A stretch of DNA of 64,000 nucleotides from Hydrogenophilales bacterium (GCA_023258975.1 JAHFRD010000017.1:1-64000), one strand, 5' to 3'. Positions 23,698 to 32,982 are shown, numbered from the stretch's first letter. Program-made: numbers and translations. The notes: generated by a model from the sequence alone, not told the origin.

Positions 23698-24138
23698 ATG
23701 AATTCCATCCGTGAACGCTGCCTGCAGGCGGTGGCGGGCCTGCTATTGCCCGTCGCCCAGTCTCTGAGCGCAACCTTTCACCGCTCGCCGACCACCGGCA
23801 TCACACGTGAACAGTCCCCGGCGCTGCTGGTGTTTCCCGAGTCGGACAGCATCGTGGAGCGGTCCAACGACCGGGTCGTCCGGCAGCTGGTGGTGCGCAT
23901 CGACGCACTGGCTCGGGAGCAGGTCGACGCGGCCCCCGAGGACATCGCCGACCGGCTGCTGGTGGCGGCCCACGTGGCGCTGCTCGCTGACGCCAATCTG
24001 GGTGGTCTCGCCCTCGGCATCAAGGAACTGGACTGTGAGTGGGACGTGGAGGACGCCGATGCCACGGCGGCCCTGATCCCCGCCCGCTACCAGATCACCT
24101 ATCGCACCTTGGCCGCCGACCTTGCCAGTCAGGGATGA
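23698..24138 (+). CDS. Tail terminator protein (gpU-like)
   Basis: The 146-aa protein follows the connector gene and has the gpU-like order: an N-terminal helix (RERCLQAVAGLLLPVAQS), then a VRQLVVRIDALAREQ strand and a final YQITYRTLAADL strand. It would cap the tail tube and join it to the head. The call is mainly positional. Confidence 0.65.
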   Translation: MNSIRERCLQAVAGLLLPVAQSLSATFHRSPTTGITREQSPALLVFPESDSIVERSNDRVVRQLVVRIDALAREQVDAAPEDIADRLLVAAHVALLADANLGGLALGIKELDCEWDVEDADATAALIPARYQITYRTLAADLASQG

Positions 24139-24141
24139 GTC

Positions 24142-24375
24142 ATGCCCGTCGTTGAACTTCTGAAACCCCACACCCACGCCGGCCGCGAGTACCAGCCGCG
24201 TGAGCGCATCGAACTCGACACGGCACTGGCCCGCTGGCTGGTCGAGGCCGGCGTCGCGCGTCCGTACCTGGTCAGCGATCCGGACAGACCACCGCATGCC
24301 CGGCGACGGACGTCCTCCATCCGCACGCCACCCCTTATTTCCCCAACCAATCCATCCGAGGAGACCGCTTCATGA
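24142..24375 (+). CDS. Small phage protein (DUF7210-like, 77 aa)
   Basis: The sequence HTHAGREYQPRERIELDTAL then WLVEAGVARPY resembles short phage proteins found just before tail tube genes. The C-terminus is Pro, Ser and Arg-rich. The TGA overlaps the tail tube start in ATGA. Confidence 0.7.
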   Translation: MPVVELLKPHTHAGREYQPRERIELDTALARWLVEAGVARPYLVSDPDRPPHARRRTSSIRTPPLISPTNPSEETAS

Positions 24376-24548
24376 GTACCTATGCATCCTTCCAGGGCCG
24401 CGTCTATCTGGGCAAGCGCGATACGGCCGGCAATCCGGTCGAAGTCCGTTCGCCTGGCAACGTGGCGGAACTGAAACTTGCCCTCAAGACCGATGTGCTG
24501 GAGCACTACCTTTGTGCCCGAGCCGGTGGTCGTCGAGATTGCCGGTGA
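24372..24548 (+). pseudogene. Tail tube protein gene, truncated by an apparent deletion
   Basis: The frame starts as a tail tube protein (YASFQGRVYLGKRDTAGNPV, then LKTDVLEHY) but after about 46 residues runs into out-of-frame sequence of the next gene and stops at 58 aa. Intact tail tube proteins of this type are around 200 aa or more. The junction lies near 24505-24511, where the chaperone reading frame (FVPEPVVVEIAGE) becomes recognisable. A deletion joining the two genes is the simplest reading. Confidence 0.75.
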
Positions 24549-24915
24549 GACCCTGGCAATCGCCCCCTTGAAGGTGGGTGAGTTGCCGACCTTCATTCGT
24601 GCCATCCGCCCCTTCGCCCAGCACCTGACCGGCGATGTGGACTGGCTCGTACTGTTCGGTGAACGCGGCGAGGATCTGGTTTCCGCGCTGGCGGTGGCCA
24701 TCCGCAAGCCGCGCGAGTGGGTGGCGGCGCGAGAACTGGACGAGGCGATTCGTTTGAGTGAGGCGGTGTTCGAGGTGAACGCGGATTTTTTTATCCAGCG
24801 CCTGGCCCCGGTGTTGGCCCGGGTGGCGACACGGGTGGAAACCGTGGTGGCAACAGCTGGGGCGCGCTTCTCCAGCGCCTCGTCGAGCACGGCCACCGCT
24901 ACCCCGACGTCCTGA
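24514..24915 (+). CDS. Tail assembly chaperone, zero-frame product (gpG-like)
   Basis: The zero frame encodes VVVEIAGETLAIAPLKVGEL and a helical region ending in ATATPTS. The native start may have been lost with the upstream deletion; GTG 24514 is a possible remaining start, and the track uses TTG 24478 inside the tail tube remnant. It lies before a DUF6441-like gene and the tape measure gene. Such chaperones bind the tape measure protein during tail assembly. Confidence 0.75.
   Translation: MPEPVVVEIAGETLAIAPLKVGELPTFIRAIRPFAQHLTGDVDWLVLFGERGEDLVSALAVAIRKPREWVAARELDEAIRLSEAVFEVNADFFIQRLAPVLARVATRVETVVATAGARFSSASSSTATATPTS
24786..24792 (+). promoter_or_regulatory. T7 slippery site for -1 frameshift
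   Basis: The chaperone frame reads GAT TTT TTT ATC here, so the heptamer is T TTT TTT in the X XXY YYZ arrangement. The -1 frame stays open from here to 25064. Seven consecutive T are exceptional in this GC-rich coding context. Confidence 0.75.
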
Positions 24916-25064
24916 ATTACACGGTGGGCCAGGTGCGCGCGTTCATCGAAGTCATTGAACGCGGCGAGCGCCTGGAACTCGCCGCCCAGTTCGCGCTGCT
25001 GGTGACCGCGCAGCGCGGCGGGCCCGCCGAAATCAAATCCCTCCTGCGTGAATTGAAGCCATGA
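24793..25064 (+). CDS. -1 frame extension of the tail chaperone (gpGT-like)
   Basis: The -1 frame has no ATG and starts with a Pro/Gly-rich linker, followed by a conserved-looking domain (WGALLQRLVEHGHRYPDVLN, LELAAQFALLVTAQRGGPAE). It ends in ATGA overlap with the next gene. It is best explained as the C-terminal half of a G-GT type fusion made by frameshifting at the T7 site. The only in-frame starts would cut into the domain. Confidence 0.72.
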
Positions 25065-25723
25065 AGCTGTTGCTGACCACCTCCGGCCTGCTCGATCCGA
25101 AGCGTCTGGATAGCTGGGTGCCGGAGAAGCGCCGGGCCATCCGCAAAGCCGTCGAAGCCGCCATGAAAACCACCGGCCGCGAGATGGCCGACGCCGCGCG
25201 CAACCGGATGCAGTCAGCCTTCAAGGTGCGCAAGGCCGGCTTCCTGAAATCGATGCGCTCGAAGGTCTATGCCGGCAGCCCCGAGCGGTTCCCGGCGCTG
25301 CTCATCGGCTCGAAGATTGCCTGGTTGGGTCTGCACATGAAGGGCGGCACGATCACTGGCAGGCGCGGCAAGCTGCTGATCCCGTTGCTGCCCGAGCACC
25401 AGCGCATCGGCCGTCGCGCCTTCAAACGCGTGGTCGACGGGCTGATGCGCGCCGGCAATGCCTTCTTCATCGAGCGGCACGGCAAGGTCATCCTGATGGC
25501 CGAGAACATCAAGGACAACACATCCGAGTTGCGCCGCTTCAAGCGCGCCGAACGGGGCCGCACCGGAGCCAAATCCATCAAGCGCGGCCAAGAAATCCCC
25601 ATTGCCGTGCTGGTACCGAGCGTGACCCTGCGCGGTCGCTTCGATCTGTCCGGCATCGTGCGTGCGCAACTGCCCAAATTGGCAACCAACATCCTGCAGC
25701 ACCTTCACACACAAGGTTTGTAA
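25061..25723 (+). CDS. DUF6441-like phage protein
   Basis: The 220-aa basic protein (RRAIRKAVEAAMKTTGREMA, RGQEIPIAVLVPSVTLRGRF) matches my memory of DUF6441, a phage family encoded just before tape measure genes. It overlaps the chaperone frameshift product. It may serve a tail completion function, but no catalytic motif is seen. Confidence 0.7.
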   Translation: MKLLLTTSGLLDPKRLDSWVPEKRRAIRKAVEAAMKTTGREMADAARNRMQSAFKVRKAGFLKSMRSKVYAGSPERFPALLIGSKIAWLGLHMKGGTITGRRGKLLIPLLPEHQRIGRRAFKRVVDGLMRAGNAFFIERHGKVILMAENIKDNTSELRRFKRAERGRTGAKSIKRGQEIPIAVLVPSVTLRGRFDLSGIVRAQLPKLATNILQHLHTQGL

Positions 25724-25726
25724 CCC

Positions 25727-28192
25727 GTGTCCTCTGAACGCGCGCAGATCCTGATTGCCGCCATCGACCAGACCAAGCAGGCGTTCGCCTCGGTGAAGAG
25801 CGGACTGGAGGGGATCACCACCGCCGCAAAATCGGTCAACGGTGTACTGGCCGGGTTGGGCGCAGCGCTGTCCGTCGCCGGACTGATGGCCGCCGGCAAG
25901 GCCGCACTGGATACCGCCGACGATCTGTCCAAGCTGTACCAGAAGACCGGCATCTCGGTCGAGTCGCTCTCCCTCTTGAAACCCATCGCCGAGCAATCCG
26001 GCATTTCGCTGGAAGGTCTGGCCAAGGGCATGCAGATGCTGGCCACATCGATGGTCGAGGCGGCAGGCGGCTCCAAGGAGCAGGTCGAGGTCTTCAGTCG
26101 TCTCGGCGTTTCGGTGAAGGATGCTGCCGGACAGATTCGCCCGACTGAGGCAGTCCTGCTCGATCTGGCCGATGCATTCTCTGCCATGCCCGATGGGGCT
26201 GAGAAATCCGCCTTGGCGGTGAAGCTGTTCGGCAAGGCCGGCGTCGAGCTGATCCCGTTCCTGAACCAGGGCCGCACCGGCATCGAGGAACTCAAGCAGA
26301 AGTTCAAGGCACTGGGCCTGGAGATCAGCGGCGACACCGCCCGCGCCGCCGAGAAGTTCAACGACACGCTCGACACAGTCAAGCAGGCGCTTTCCGGCAT
26401 CGCTATGCGGATAGCTGAAGCGGCGCTCCCTGCATTGCAGCGCTTGGCCGACGCGCTGGTGGGACTGGCCAGCCATGGCGACGAAATCCTGGCCGTGATT
26501 CGCGCACTGGGCGAAGTCCTGGTGGCGGTGCTGGCAATCAAGGGGGTCGCGGCCGTGGCCAAGCTGCTGGAATCAGTCAATGTGTTGAAGGCGGCCTTTA
26601 CCCGCTTCCTGCCGGTGCTGGCTGCGGTTGCCGTCTGGGAGATGGGCAAGGGGCTCGTCAAAACCGTGCAGGACATCCGCGAGACGAATCGCGCCATCGA
26701 CGAACTGGCCCGGCAGCGAGCACAGATCGATCAACTCGATACCGCGCTGCAGGAACTGGCAGCCACCGGCACCGTGAGTGTCAAAACCCAGATGGCGATG
26801 GCCGCCCTGGCCGCCGAACGCTTGAAAGCAGCGCTGCCTGGCACGGCGGACGCACTGCGCGCCATCCAGGGCGCAGCAACCCAAGCCGGCGAAGCCATCC
26901 GGCAGGCACTGGACGCGGAAACCAAGAAGGCCGCCGAGACGGTCAAGCAACTGGCCACCAGTTACAAGCAGGTCGCCGCCGACATCAAGGCAATCTGGGA
27001 TGCCCGCGTGGCCGAGGTCGAGAGCAACTACAAACGCCAGGAGGCGGCAGCCCAATCAGCAGCGCGCTCGGAATCGACCGCCATCCAGAATTCCGCCCAG
27101 AGCCTGCTGGCTGCCGAGCGCGAGAAACTTGCGGCGGTCGAGGCCGGTGCGCACCAGATGGAAGCCGCGTGGCAGGCGACCTACGGCCAGGCCGTCGCCC
27201 TGGCACGGGCCGCTGGCCAGGACGTCGCCGCCATCGAGCGCCAGGCCGTGGAGGCGCGCGTCTCCCTCTATGGCCAACTGGAATCGGCCTATCGCGCCAC
27301 GGTCGACCGGCTGATCGCCGAAGAACAGCGGCATCTCAATGCCGCCAAGGCCGCCGAGGAAGCGCGGCTCAACCTCAAGCTCTCGGTTGAGGATCGCATC
27401 CGCGAACTCGGGCGTAAGGGCATGGACGATTACGCCGCCTATCAGGATCGGCTGCGCCAGATCGACGAAAAGCAGGCGCAGGCGAAGGCCGCGCTCGATG
27501 CCGGCAATTACGAACAGGCCCGGAAACTCGCCGAGGAATCCATCGCCCTGGCCGAGCGCTCAGCCTCCGCCGTGACCCGGCAGGTCGAGCAGAACGGCAA
27601 GTCCGTCACGCAGACGATGGTGTCCGAGGGTCAGGCCGCCGCCAGCGCGATTGGCCAGATCAAGGAGTCCGCCGGCATTGCCGATGCGGCGCTGAAGGGG
27701 CTGGGCGATGCGCACAAACAGGCAGCCACGGCGGCAGGGGCCGGTGCGGATGAGGCCAAGCGCGCGCTGGCTTCCGTCTCCGATGAACTCGGCAAACTGC
27801 GCCAGCAACTGCTCTCCCAGGACAAACTGAAACTCGAAATCGACCTCTCGGGCGCGCGGGCCGACATCGAGAAATTGCAGGCGCTGATGGCGGCCCAGCA
27901 GTTGATCGCCAAAATCCAGGCCGATACCCAGTCAGCCGAGGCCAGTCTGGAGAAACTTAAAACTGACACCGGCAATCTCGCCCTGGTCGCCAAGGTCGAG
28001 GCCGACACCACGAAGGTGATGGCCGACATCGACACGTTGAAGGGCACGCTCTCGGCGGCCAAGGTGGAGATCCCGGCGCTGGTGTCGTTCGACCAGGAGC
28101 CACCCGCCTTCGAGGCGAAGCCCTTGTTCAACCTGGCCAACCCCCAGCCCGGCGATTTTTATCTTGCCACCTTGAAACTCATGACTGTGTAG
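25727..28192 (+). CDS. Tail tape measure protein
   Basis: The 821-aa protein starts at GTG 25727. It has a hydrophobic segment near residues 30-60 (VNGVLAGLGAALSVAGLMAA), the TMP region SVESLSLLKPIAEQSGISLE, another hydrophobic stretch around residues 265-310 and long Ala/Lys/Glu-rich coiled coils. This is the pattern of tape measure proteins, which set tail length and help DNA entry. It is the longest gene of the tail cluster. Confidence 0.92.
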   Translation: MSSERAQILIAAIDQTKQAFASVKSGLEGITTAAKSVNGVLAGLGAALSVAGLMAAGKAALDTADDLSKLYQKTGISVESLSLLKPIAEQSGISLEGLAKGMQMLATSMVEAAGGSKEQVEVFSRLGVSVKDAAGQIRPTEAVLLDLADAFSAMPDGAEKSALAVKLFGKAGVELIPFLNQGRTGIEELKQKFKALGLEISGDTARAAEKFNDTLDTVKQALSGIAMRIAEAALPALQRLADALVGLASHGDEILAVIRALGEVLVAVLAIKGVAAVAKLLESVNVLKAAFTRFLPVLAAVAVWEMGKGLVKTVQDIRETNRAIDELARQRAQIDQLDTALQELAATGTVSVKTQMAMAALAAERLKAALPGTADALRAIQGAATQAGEAIRQALDAETKKAAETVKQLATSYKQVAADIKAIWDARVAEVESNYKRQEAAAQSAARSESTAIQNSAQSLLAAEREKLAAVEAGAHQMEAAWQATYGQAVALARAAGQDVAAIERQAVEARVSLYGQLESAYRATVDRLIAEEQRHLNAAKAAEEARLNLKLSVEDRIRELGRKGMDDYAAYQDRLRQIDEKQAQAKAALDAGNYEQARKLAEESIALAERSASAVTRQVEQNGKSVTQTMVSEGQAAASAIGQIKESAGIADAALKGLGDAHKQAATAAGAGADEAKRALASVSDELGKLRQQLLSQDKLKLEIDLSGARADIEKLQALMAAQQLIAKIQADTQSAEASLEKLKTDTGNLALVAKVEADTTKVMADIDTLKGTLSAAKVEIPALVSFDQEPPAFEAKPLFNLANPQPGDFYLATLKLMTV

Positions 28193-28200
28193 GAATCCCC

Positions 28201-29211
28201 ATGCCCATCCACGACAACGAAATCCTCTGGCGGCCCGCCACCCTGATGTCGGACGCCACACCCGCGCAGAACGGCGGCCGCATGGCGTTCGCCCAACTGG
28301 TCTCCGGCGTGAAGAACAATCTCTTCCCGGACGTCTCCCAATCCGAACGCGGCGCGGGATCAGTGAAGTGGCGCAAGGCCTTCATCCACATCAACAGTGC
28401 GCAGGATGCGGCGTTGCTGAACGTGCGGCTGTTTCTCGATGCCTTGACGCCCGCAGGCGACTTCGTGCTGTTCCAACCCGGCAGTGCGACCGACACGGAG
28501 AATCAGATCGCAGGGCGCCCCTTCGGCATCGGCACCCTGTTTGCACCGGTCGTCGGCGGGGCGGGCCAGATCCAGGTGGCGTGCGAGCACAACGCGGAAT
28601 ACGCCAGCCTGCAGCCGTTCCGTGTCGGCGACCTCGTGCGGGTGTCCGACCGCCCCAGCACGGGTGGGCCGGGCAACGAGGAATGGGTGAGCGTGACCGG
28701 CATCGTCTACGGGCCGGACTTTGCCACGGTGGACATCGCCCCCGCGCTGGCGAACGGCTACGCCACGGCGAACACCCTGGTTTCCAGCGCCTACGAGATA
28801 CCCAGTGTGGCGGCCGGCTTCTCGGGGGTAAGCGGGACCAGCACCGGCGGGACATACGATGCCACCACGGTCGGCAACCTCGTCGCCCACAACAAGGGTG
28901 CGGTGGAGGAGACCTGGAAGCTCACCTTCACCGGTGCGACGACCTTCACGGTATCCGGCACCACGGTCGGCGTCCTGCCGGACATCGGCTCGACCAGTGC
29001 CGACTTCGCGCCGCTCAACCCTGCCACCGGCACGCCGTACTTCACGGTCAAGAGCGCCGGCTGGGGCGGCGTCTTCCAGGTGAACGACATGCTGGCCTTC
29101 TCGACGCACCCGGCCGCGATTCCGGTCTGGTACCGCCGCCAGGTCCCGGCCGGCACCTTCAGCCTGGCCAACGACTTCGCGTCCCTGGCGATTCATGGGG
29201 AGAGCGCGTGA
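28201..29211 (+). CDS. Tail protein (336 aa)
   Basis: The beta-rich protein (DNEILWRPATLMSDATPAQN, GSVKWRKAFIHINSAQDAAL) follows the tape measure gene, where distal tail or tail tip proteins are encoded. Ser/Thr/Gly-rich segments in the second half suggest an exposed surface. It overlaps the next gene in TGATG. Confidence 0.65.
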   Translation: MPIHDNEILWRPATLMSDATPAQNGGRMAFAQLVSGVKNNLFPDVSQSERGAGSVKWRKAFIHINSAQDAALLNVRLFLDALTPAGDFVLFQPGSATDTENQIAGRPFGIGTLFAPVVGGAGQIQVACEHNAEYASLQPFRVGDLVRVSDRPSTGGPGNEEWVSVTGIVYGPDFATVDIAPALANGYATANTLVSSAYEIPSVAAGFSGVSGTSTGGTYDATTVGNLVAHNKGAVEETWKLTFTGATTFTVSGTTVGVLPDIGSTSADFAPLNPATGTPYFTVKSAGWGGVFQVNDMLAFSTHPAAIPVWYRRQVPAGTFSLANDFASLAIHGESA

Positions 29212-30059
29212 TGGCACGGGTCGGCTTCAAGAAGATATATCCCGCCGGTAGTCTCGACAAAACCGCTGTGCAGGCCCTGTTCAGCCATCTCAAGACCCAT
29301 GTGGCGAGCGCCGGCTTCAACGTGCTGCTGGACAACCCGGATGCCATCGACTTCATCCGCATGGGTGCGGCCACTGGCACCGCCGATGACGACACGCCCC
29401 ACTGGGCCTTCGAATACGTCGATTGGGGCGCGGATGCCGAGATTCGCGCCTACCCGGTCTACGGCACCCATTTCGTGGACGGGGCTGCCTATGCGCACAG
29501 CTACACCCTCGTCCATTCCGGCTGGCTTGGGAATCCTTCGCCGGAGTTCACGCTCTGGTTCGCCGCCGACGGCGCGGCCGGGTGGTGGTGGCTGCATGGC
29601 GTGGAGGCGGATGCCGGCAGCGCCACGGGGGTGTCAATGCGCCCGGCCTGTGTTGGAGCGACCTCGCGGCGCTACCCCTCCGACACCCACCAGGGGCTGT
29701 GCGCCCGCTATGGCATCTGGGACGCCTGGGGTGACTGGGAGCCGGCCTATGCCAGGGACGAGGATGGTCTGATCGACACGACGCCCTGGACCGGTACATG
29801 GTCCCCCTTCGGCGAGGGCTGGTCGTTCAATGCCAAACGCCACCCGGGTTCGCCCTTGCCGAAGATGGCGGTGCCGCAGTTCCCGAACCGCGACGGCGGC
29901 ATCTCGGCCTGCATCCTCGGTGAGTTCAACGAAATCCTGATCCTCACCGACGGCTACGCCTCGGAAGAGACGGTGGTGCCCGGCTGGATCGCCATGATCG
30001 GCAATGAGTGGGATCAGCCCTACGCCGTGCCGGCACCCGCGAGCTTCACCTTGTTATGA
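29211..30059 (+). CDS. Tail/virion protein of unknown function (282 aa)
   Basis: ATG 29211 overlaps the upstream stop; the track ORF from 28368 is a shadow joined to it. The protein is rich in aromatic residues (FAADGAAGWWWLHGVEADAG, YGIWDAWGDWEPAYARDEDG). It is coupled to both neighbours by 3-4 nt overlaps. The family is not recognised. Confidence 0.65.
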   Translation: MARVGFKKIYPAGSLDKTAVQALFSHLKTHVASAGFNVLLDNPDAIDFIRMGAATGTADDDTPHWAFEYVDWGADAEIRAYPVYGTHFVDGAAYAHSYTLVHSGWLGNPSPEFTLWFAADGAAGWWWLHGVEADAGSATGVSMRPACVGATSRRYPSDTHQGLCARYGIWDAWGDWEPAYARDEDGLIDTTPWTGTWSPFGEGWSFNAKRHPGSPLPKMAVPQFPNRDGGISACILGEFNEILILTDGYASEETVVPGWIAMIGNEWDQPYAVPAPASFTLL

Positions 30060-31591
30060 GCCTGGGCCTTTCCCTCGCCCTCACCCTGGGGGCAGGGCTC
30101 CATGCCAATGCCGGGCCGAGCGTTCTCAAGCGACAGTTCGTGGCCGCCTGGGGCAAGACCGAGGTCTTCGTGGCGAATACCACCGCCTGGGATCTCACGC
30201 GGGTTCGGGCGTGGCGACATACGGATGTCTGGTCGCTCCAGTTCGCGCATAGTTTCCAGGCCGCGTATCGGCTGCGCCTGGAAGGGTCGAGCCGACACCC
30301 CTACGGCGACATGCGACAGCATCGGGCCAGGCACGTCCTGGCCTACGGCGATCTGCCCCAGTCCCGGATGCGCCATCTGGCCCTGTACACCGACCTCGGC
30401 GCCTGCCGGAAGTCGACGCGTTTCCCGTACTGGCTCACGCAGCAGGCCTCGGCCCGGCACGTGGTCGGCTACGACGTCAGCGAGGTCGATCCCGTCGCCA
30501 AACGCCTCACCGCCTCCTGGTCGATGCTCGACGATGCGCGTCTGCAGGCGGTGATGAATACGCCGGAGCTCACCTGGAACGGTCGCACGATTCGCATCGT
30601 CACGGCCACGCTCTCCTGCGACGAGGACAGCCCGGTCTGGATCGCCCAGGTGGAGATCGCGAGTCTTTCCGACTTCGCCGGCATTGGCATCGGCGATGCG
30701 ATCACACTGACCCTGGGGCTGGAAACCTTCCCGCTGGTGGTGGACGGCAAGACGCTCTCGCGCGAGTCGGTGGCCGAGCAACGCTGCGAGCTCACGGCGG
30801 TGTCGCCCGTGGCGCTGCTGGACGCCCCGTTTGCCGGGACGATCCGTTACTACGAGCCTGGTGCGGTGTTGTCCAGGGCCGTGGTCGAGTCGCTGATCGG
30901 CCCAATCGCCTGGGATCTGCCGAACTGGATCATTCCGGCCGGACGCCTGATGCTGGAGAACGTCACCCCCCTGGCCGCCGCCCGCAACATCGTGGCGGCC
31001 ATCGGCGGCATCGTCGAGAGCAACCCGGACGGGTCGGTGGTGTGTCGCCGCAGGCACCCGGTGAGCATCCCCGAGTATGGCAACGCCGCCGTCGCCCACG
31101 GCTTGTTCGACGCCGATGTGATCTCGGCCAGCGCACAGATCGCCCCGTCGCGGGGCTACAACCGGCTGACCCTCGCCAACGAGGAGGTGGCCTCGGTGTC
31201 ATCCGCCGACCGCATCGAGTATCTGGCCACTGAAGACGATGCCTACCAGGGCACGGTGCGCACCTGGCTTGCCACAACGCGGTCGGTGTTGCTGGCCCAC
31301 ACCGGGCATCCGGCGACGGTCGTCGCCAGCCTGGGTGAGGTCACCCGCACGGAAACCGAGACGGTCGAGTTCGTCGAGGGGCGGGGGAGCACCCGCTACC
31401 CCGTTGCCGGGATCGTTTCCGCCGTCTGGCAGCACACCGACCTCGGGACCGTGACCGCCGAGGGCATGGAACTCGTCGCGGTCACGCCGGGCTACAGCCT
31501 GCTGCGGATCGCCTACACCACCACGTCGCTCGACTGGCGCGTGGCGCTTCCCGTCGATGAGGAAGTCCAGTTCGTGCTGGTCGATGCCTGA
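30056..31591 (+). CDS. Tail tip/baseplate hub-like protein
   Basis: The 511-aa protein starts at ATG 30056 in ATGA with the previous gene; the track extends further upstream. Its position, length and beta-rich content (LTWNGRTIRIVTATLSCDED, GGIVESNPDGSVVCRRRHPV) suggest a tail tip hub. No lysozyme or protease motif is seen. Confidence 0.6.
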   Translation: MSLGLSLALTLGAGLHANAGPSVLKRQFVAAWGKTEVFVANTTAWDLTRVRAWRHTDVWSLQFAHSFQAAYRLRLEGSSRHPYGDMRQHRARHVLAYGDLPQSRMRHLALYTDLGACRKSTRFPYWLTQQASARHVVGYDVSEVDPVAKRLTASWSMLDDARLQAVMNTPELTWNGRTIRIVTATLSCDEDSPVWIAQVEIASLSDFAGIGIGDAITLTLGLETFPLVVDGKTLSRESVAEQRCELTAVSPVALLDAPFAGTIRYYEPGAVLSRAVVESLIGPIAWDLPNWIIPAGRLMLENVTPLAAARNIVAAIGGIVESNPDGSVVCRRRHPVSIPEYGNAAVAHGLFDADVISASAQIAPSRGYNRLTLANEEVASVSSADRIEYLATEDDAYQGTVRTWLATTRSVLLAHTGHPATVVASLGEVTRTETETVEFVEGRGSTRYPVAGIVSAVWQHTDLGTVTAEGMELVAVTPGYSLLRIAYTTTSLDWRVALPVDEEVQFVLVDA

Positions 31592-31612
31592 GGTAATGCA
31601 CAAGGAAAACCC

Positions 31613-32119
31613 ATGGCCAATGCCACCCTACGCGTTCAATTCGGCAACCCGGACGGCTCTGAAGCGTCTGGCCACCTGTCCGCCGAGGTCGACTCCCGGC
31701 CAGGCGGGCTGAACGGCGGCAAGACCGCCTTCCAACCCGGCGAGACCGTCTACATCCTCGTCTACAAGTCCGACAACGTCGGCATCACCGACACCACCTG
31801 CTCGGCGGGATCACTCTCGGCCCAGGGCACGGCAACGATCACGGTGTCCGAGGAACTGATGTTCGAGGATTCCGACACCGCCAGCCTGGCCAAGCCGGCC
31901 CGGTCTAGCCTGTCGCAGTCGGTCTGGTACGGCCGCAGCCTCGGCAACCTCGCGCTGCAATCGGACAAGGTCACGGTGAAGGCCTCGACCAAGGGGGTCG
32001 GCGTGGCCAAGGTCACCTATGACGCACTGGCCCTGGTCTACGCCCTGTCCTCACCGGCGACGCTCAACGGCGAGGCGGATTTCAGCATCCTGGCGTTGAT
32101 CAAGGGGTCGGCATCATGA
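31613..32119 (+). CDS. Tail-associated hypothetical protein (168 aa)
   Basis: The protein is beta-rich and Ser/Thr-rich (GETVYILVYKSDNVGITDTT, VYALSSPATLNGEADFSILA), consistent with a structural component. It has a good Shine-Dalgarno (AAGGAAA). No known domain is recognised. Confidence 0.6.
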   Translation: MANATLRVQFGNPDGSEASGHLSAEVDSRPGGLNGGKTAFQPGETVYILVYKSDNVGITDTTCSAGSLSAQGTATITVSEELMFEDSDTASLAKPARSSLSQSVWYGRSLGNLALQSDKVTVKASTKGVGVAKVTYDALALVYALSSPATLNGEADFSILALIKGSAS

Positions 32120-32123
32120 GGAA

Positions 32124-32426
32124 ATGCGCGTGATCATCGAGGTCTACCGGGGTGACGGCCTGCGCGAGGGGACGCCCATCGTCGAGCCGCTGCTTGCCGA
32201 CGATGCGCTGATCCACCGGGGTGTGGCCGAGATGGATGCCCATGCCCACGCGTACAACCAGATCGAGATGGCCGTGGTCTTCCGGCCCGGCTTCCGTCTC
32301 GGCCAGATCGTCGAGGCCACCGATCCGTCCACCGCTAGTCCCTACCGCGCCAAGGTGACCGGCATCCAGATCACGGTGACCGAGGCGGCGATCGACATGC
32401 GCCTCAACCTGGAGCAACCACGATGA
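32124..32426 (+). CDS. Tail-associated hypothetical protein (100 aa)
   Basis: The small protein (MRVIIEVYRGDGLREGTPIV, then VFRPGFRLGQIVEATDPSTA) overlaps the next gene in ATGA. Its beta-strand pattern resembles baseplate accessory proteins. The function is unknown. Confidence 0.6.
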   Translation: MRVIIEVYRGDGLREGTPIVEPLLADDALIHRGVAEMDAHAHAYNQIEMAVVFRPGFRLGQIVEATDPSTASPYRAKVTGIQITVTEAAIDMRLNLEQPR

Positions 32427-32641
32427 CGTTCCCGCTGCAGGAGTTATCCAGGTTGCTCACCCGTGATCAGGCGGCCATGGGTTCGGTGGTCGGCGTCGAA
32501 GGGGCATTGATCCGTGTGGCCACGGAACGCGGCGCGGTCGTGGCGAGAACATTGGACGTCCTCGCCGTGGGCGACCGGGTCTTGATCCGGAACGGCATGG
32601 CGACCAAGGCGCCGGTGGCCAGTCACATCTATCCCGTCTGA
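32423..32641 (+). CDS. Small phage protein (72 aa)
   Basis: The sequence SVVGVEGALIRVATERGAVV resembles an OB-like or spike-type domain fragment (gp5/VgrG-like pattern) in miniature. It is translationally coupled to the preceding gene. The call is tentative. Confidence 0.55.
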   Translation: MTFPLQELSRLLTRDQAAMGSVVGVEGALIRVATERGAVVARTLDVLAVGDRVLIRNGMATKAPVASHIYPV

Positions 32642-32651
32642 AGGAGAAAAC

Positions 32652-32903
32652 ATGAGCACATTCAAGGAACGCATGCAGCCGATCATCGATGGTCTGCCGG
32701 CAGGTGAGGACAAGGACATCCTGGTGGCGCTGATCGACACCCACGACAGCATGGAGCAGGCCGGCTTCAACCCGGGCCGTAGTGCCCGTGCGATGCGCCA
32801 GTACCTGCGGCAAAACAACTGCAAGACGGCTGGAGGCCATGCCCGGCGTCCTCCTGGCACCTTCCCTGGCAAACCATCCGGCCCCCGCCAGAAACCCCAG
32901 TAA
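32652..32903 (+). CDS. Small phage protein (83 aa)
   Basis: It has a strong AAGGAG site. The N-terminal half is helical (FKERMQPIIDGLPAGEDKDI), with a basic Pro-rich tail. It lies just before the hairpin that separates tail from lysis genes. The function is unknown. Confidence 0.5.
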   Translation: MSTFKERMQPIIDGLPAGEDKDILVALIDTHDSMEQAGFNPGRSARAMRQYLRQNNCKTAGGHARRPPGTFPGKPSGPRQKPQ

Positions 32904-32938
32904 TTCCCACCCCGATTTCACCCCTATCCCATCCCTGG

Positions 32939-32965
32939 AACCCGCCTTCGTGGCGGGTTTCGCAT
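32939..32965 (+). terminator. Hairpin, possible attenuator before lysis genes
   Basis: AACCCGCC at 32939-32946 pairs perfectly with GGCGGGTT at 32952-32959, followed by TCGCATTT. The T tract is weak, so partial termination or RNA processing is possible. Confidence 0.5.
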
Positions 32966-32982
32966 TTATGGAGGACCGCAAC

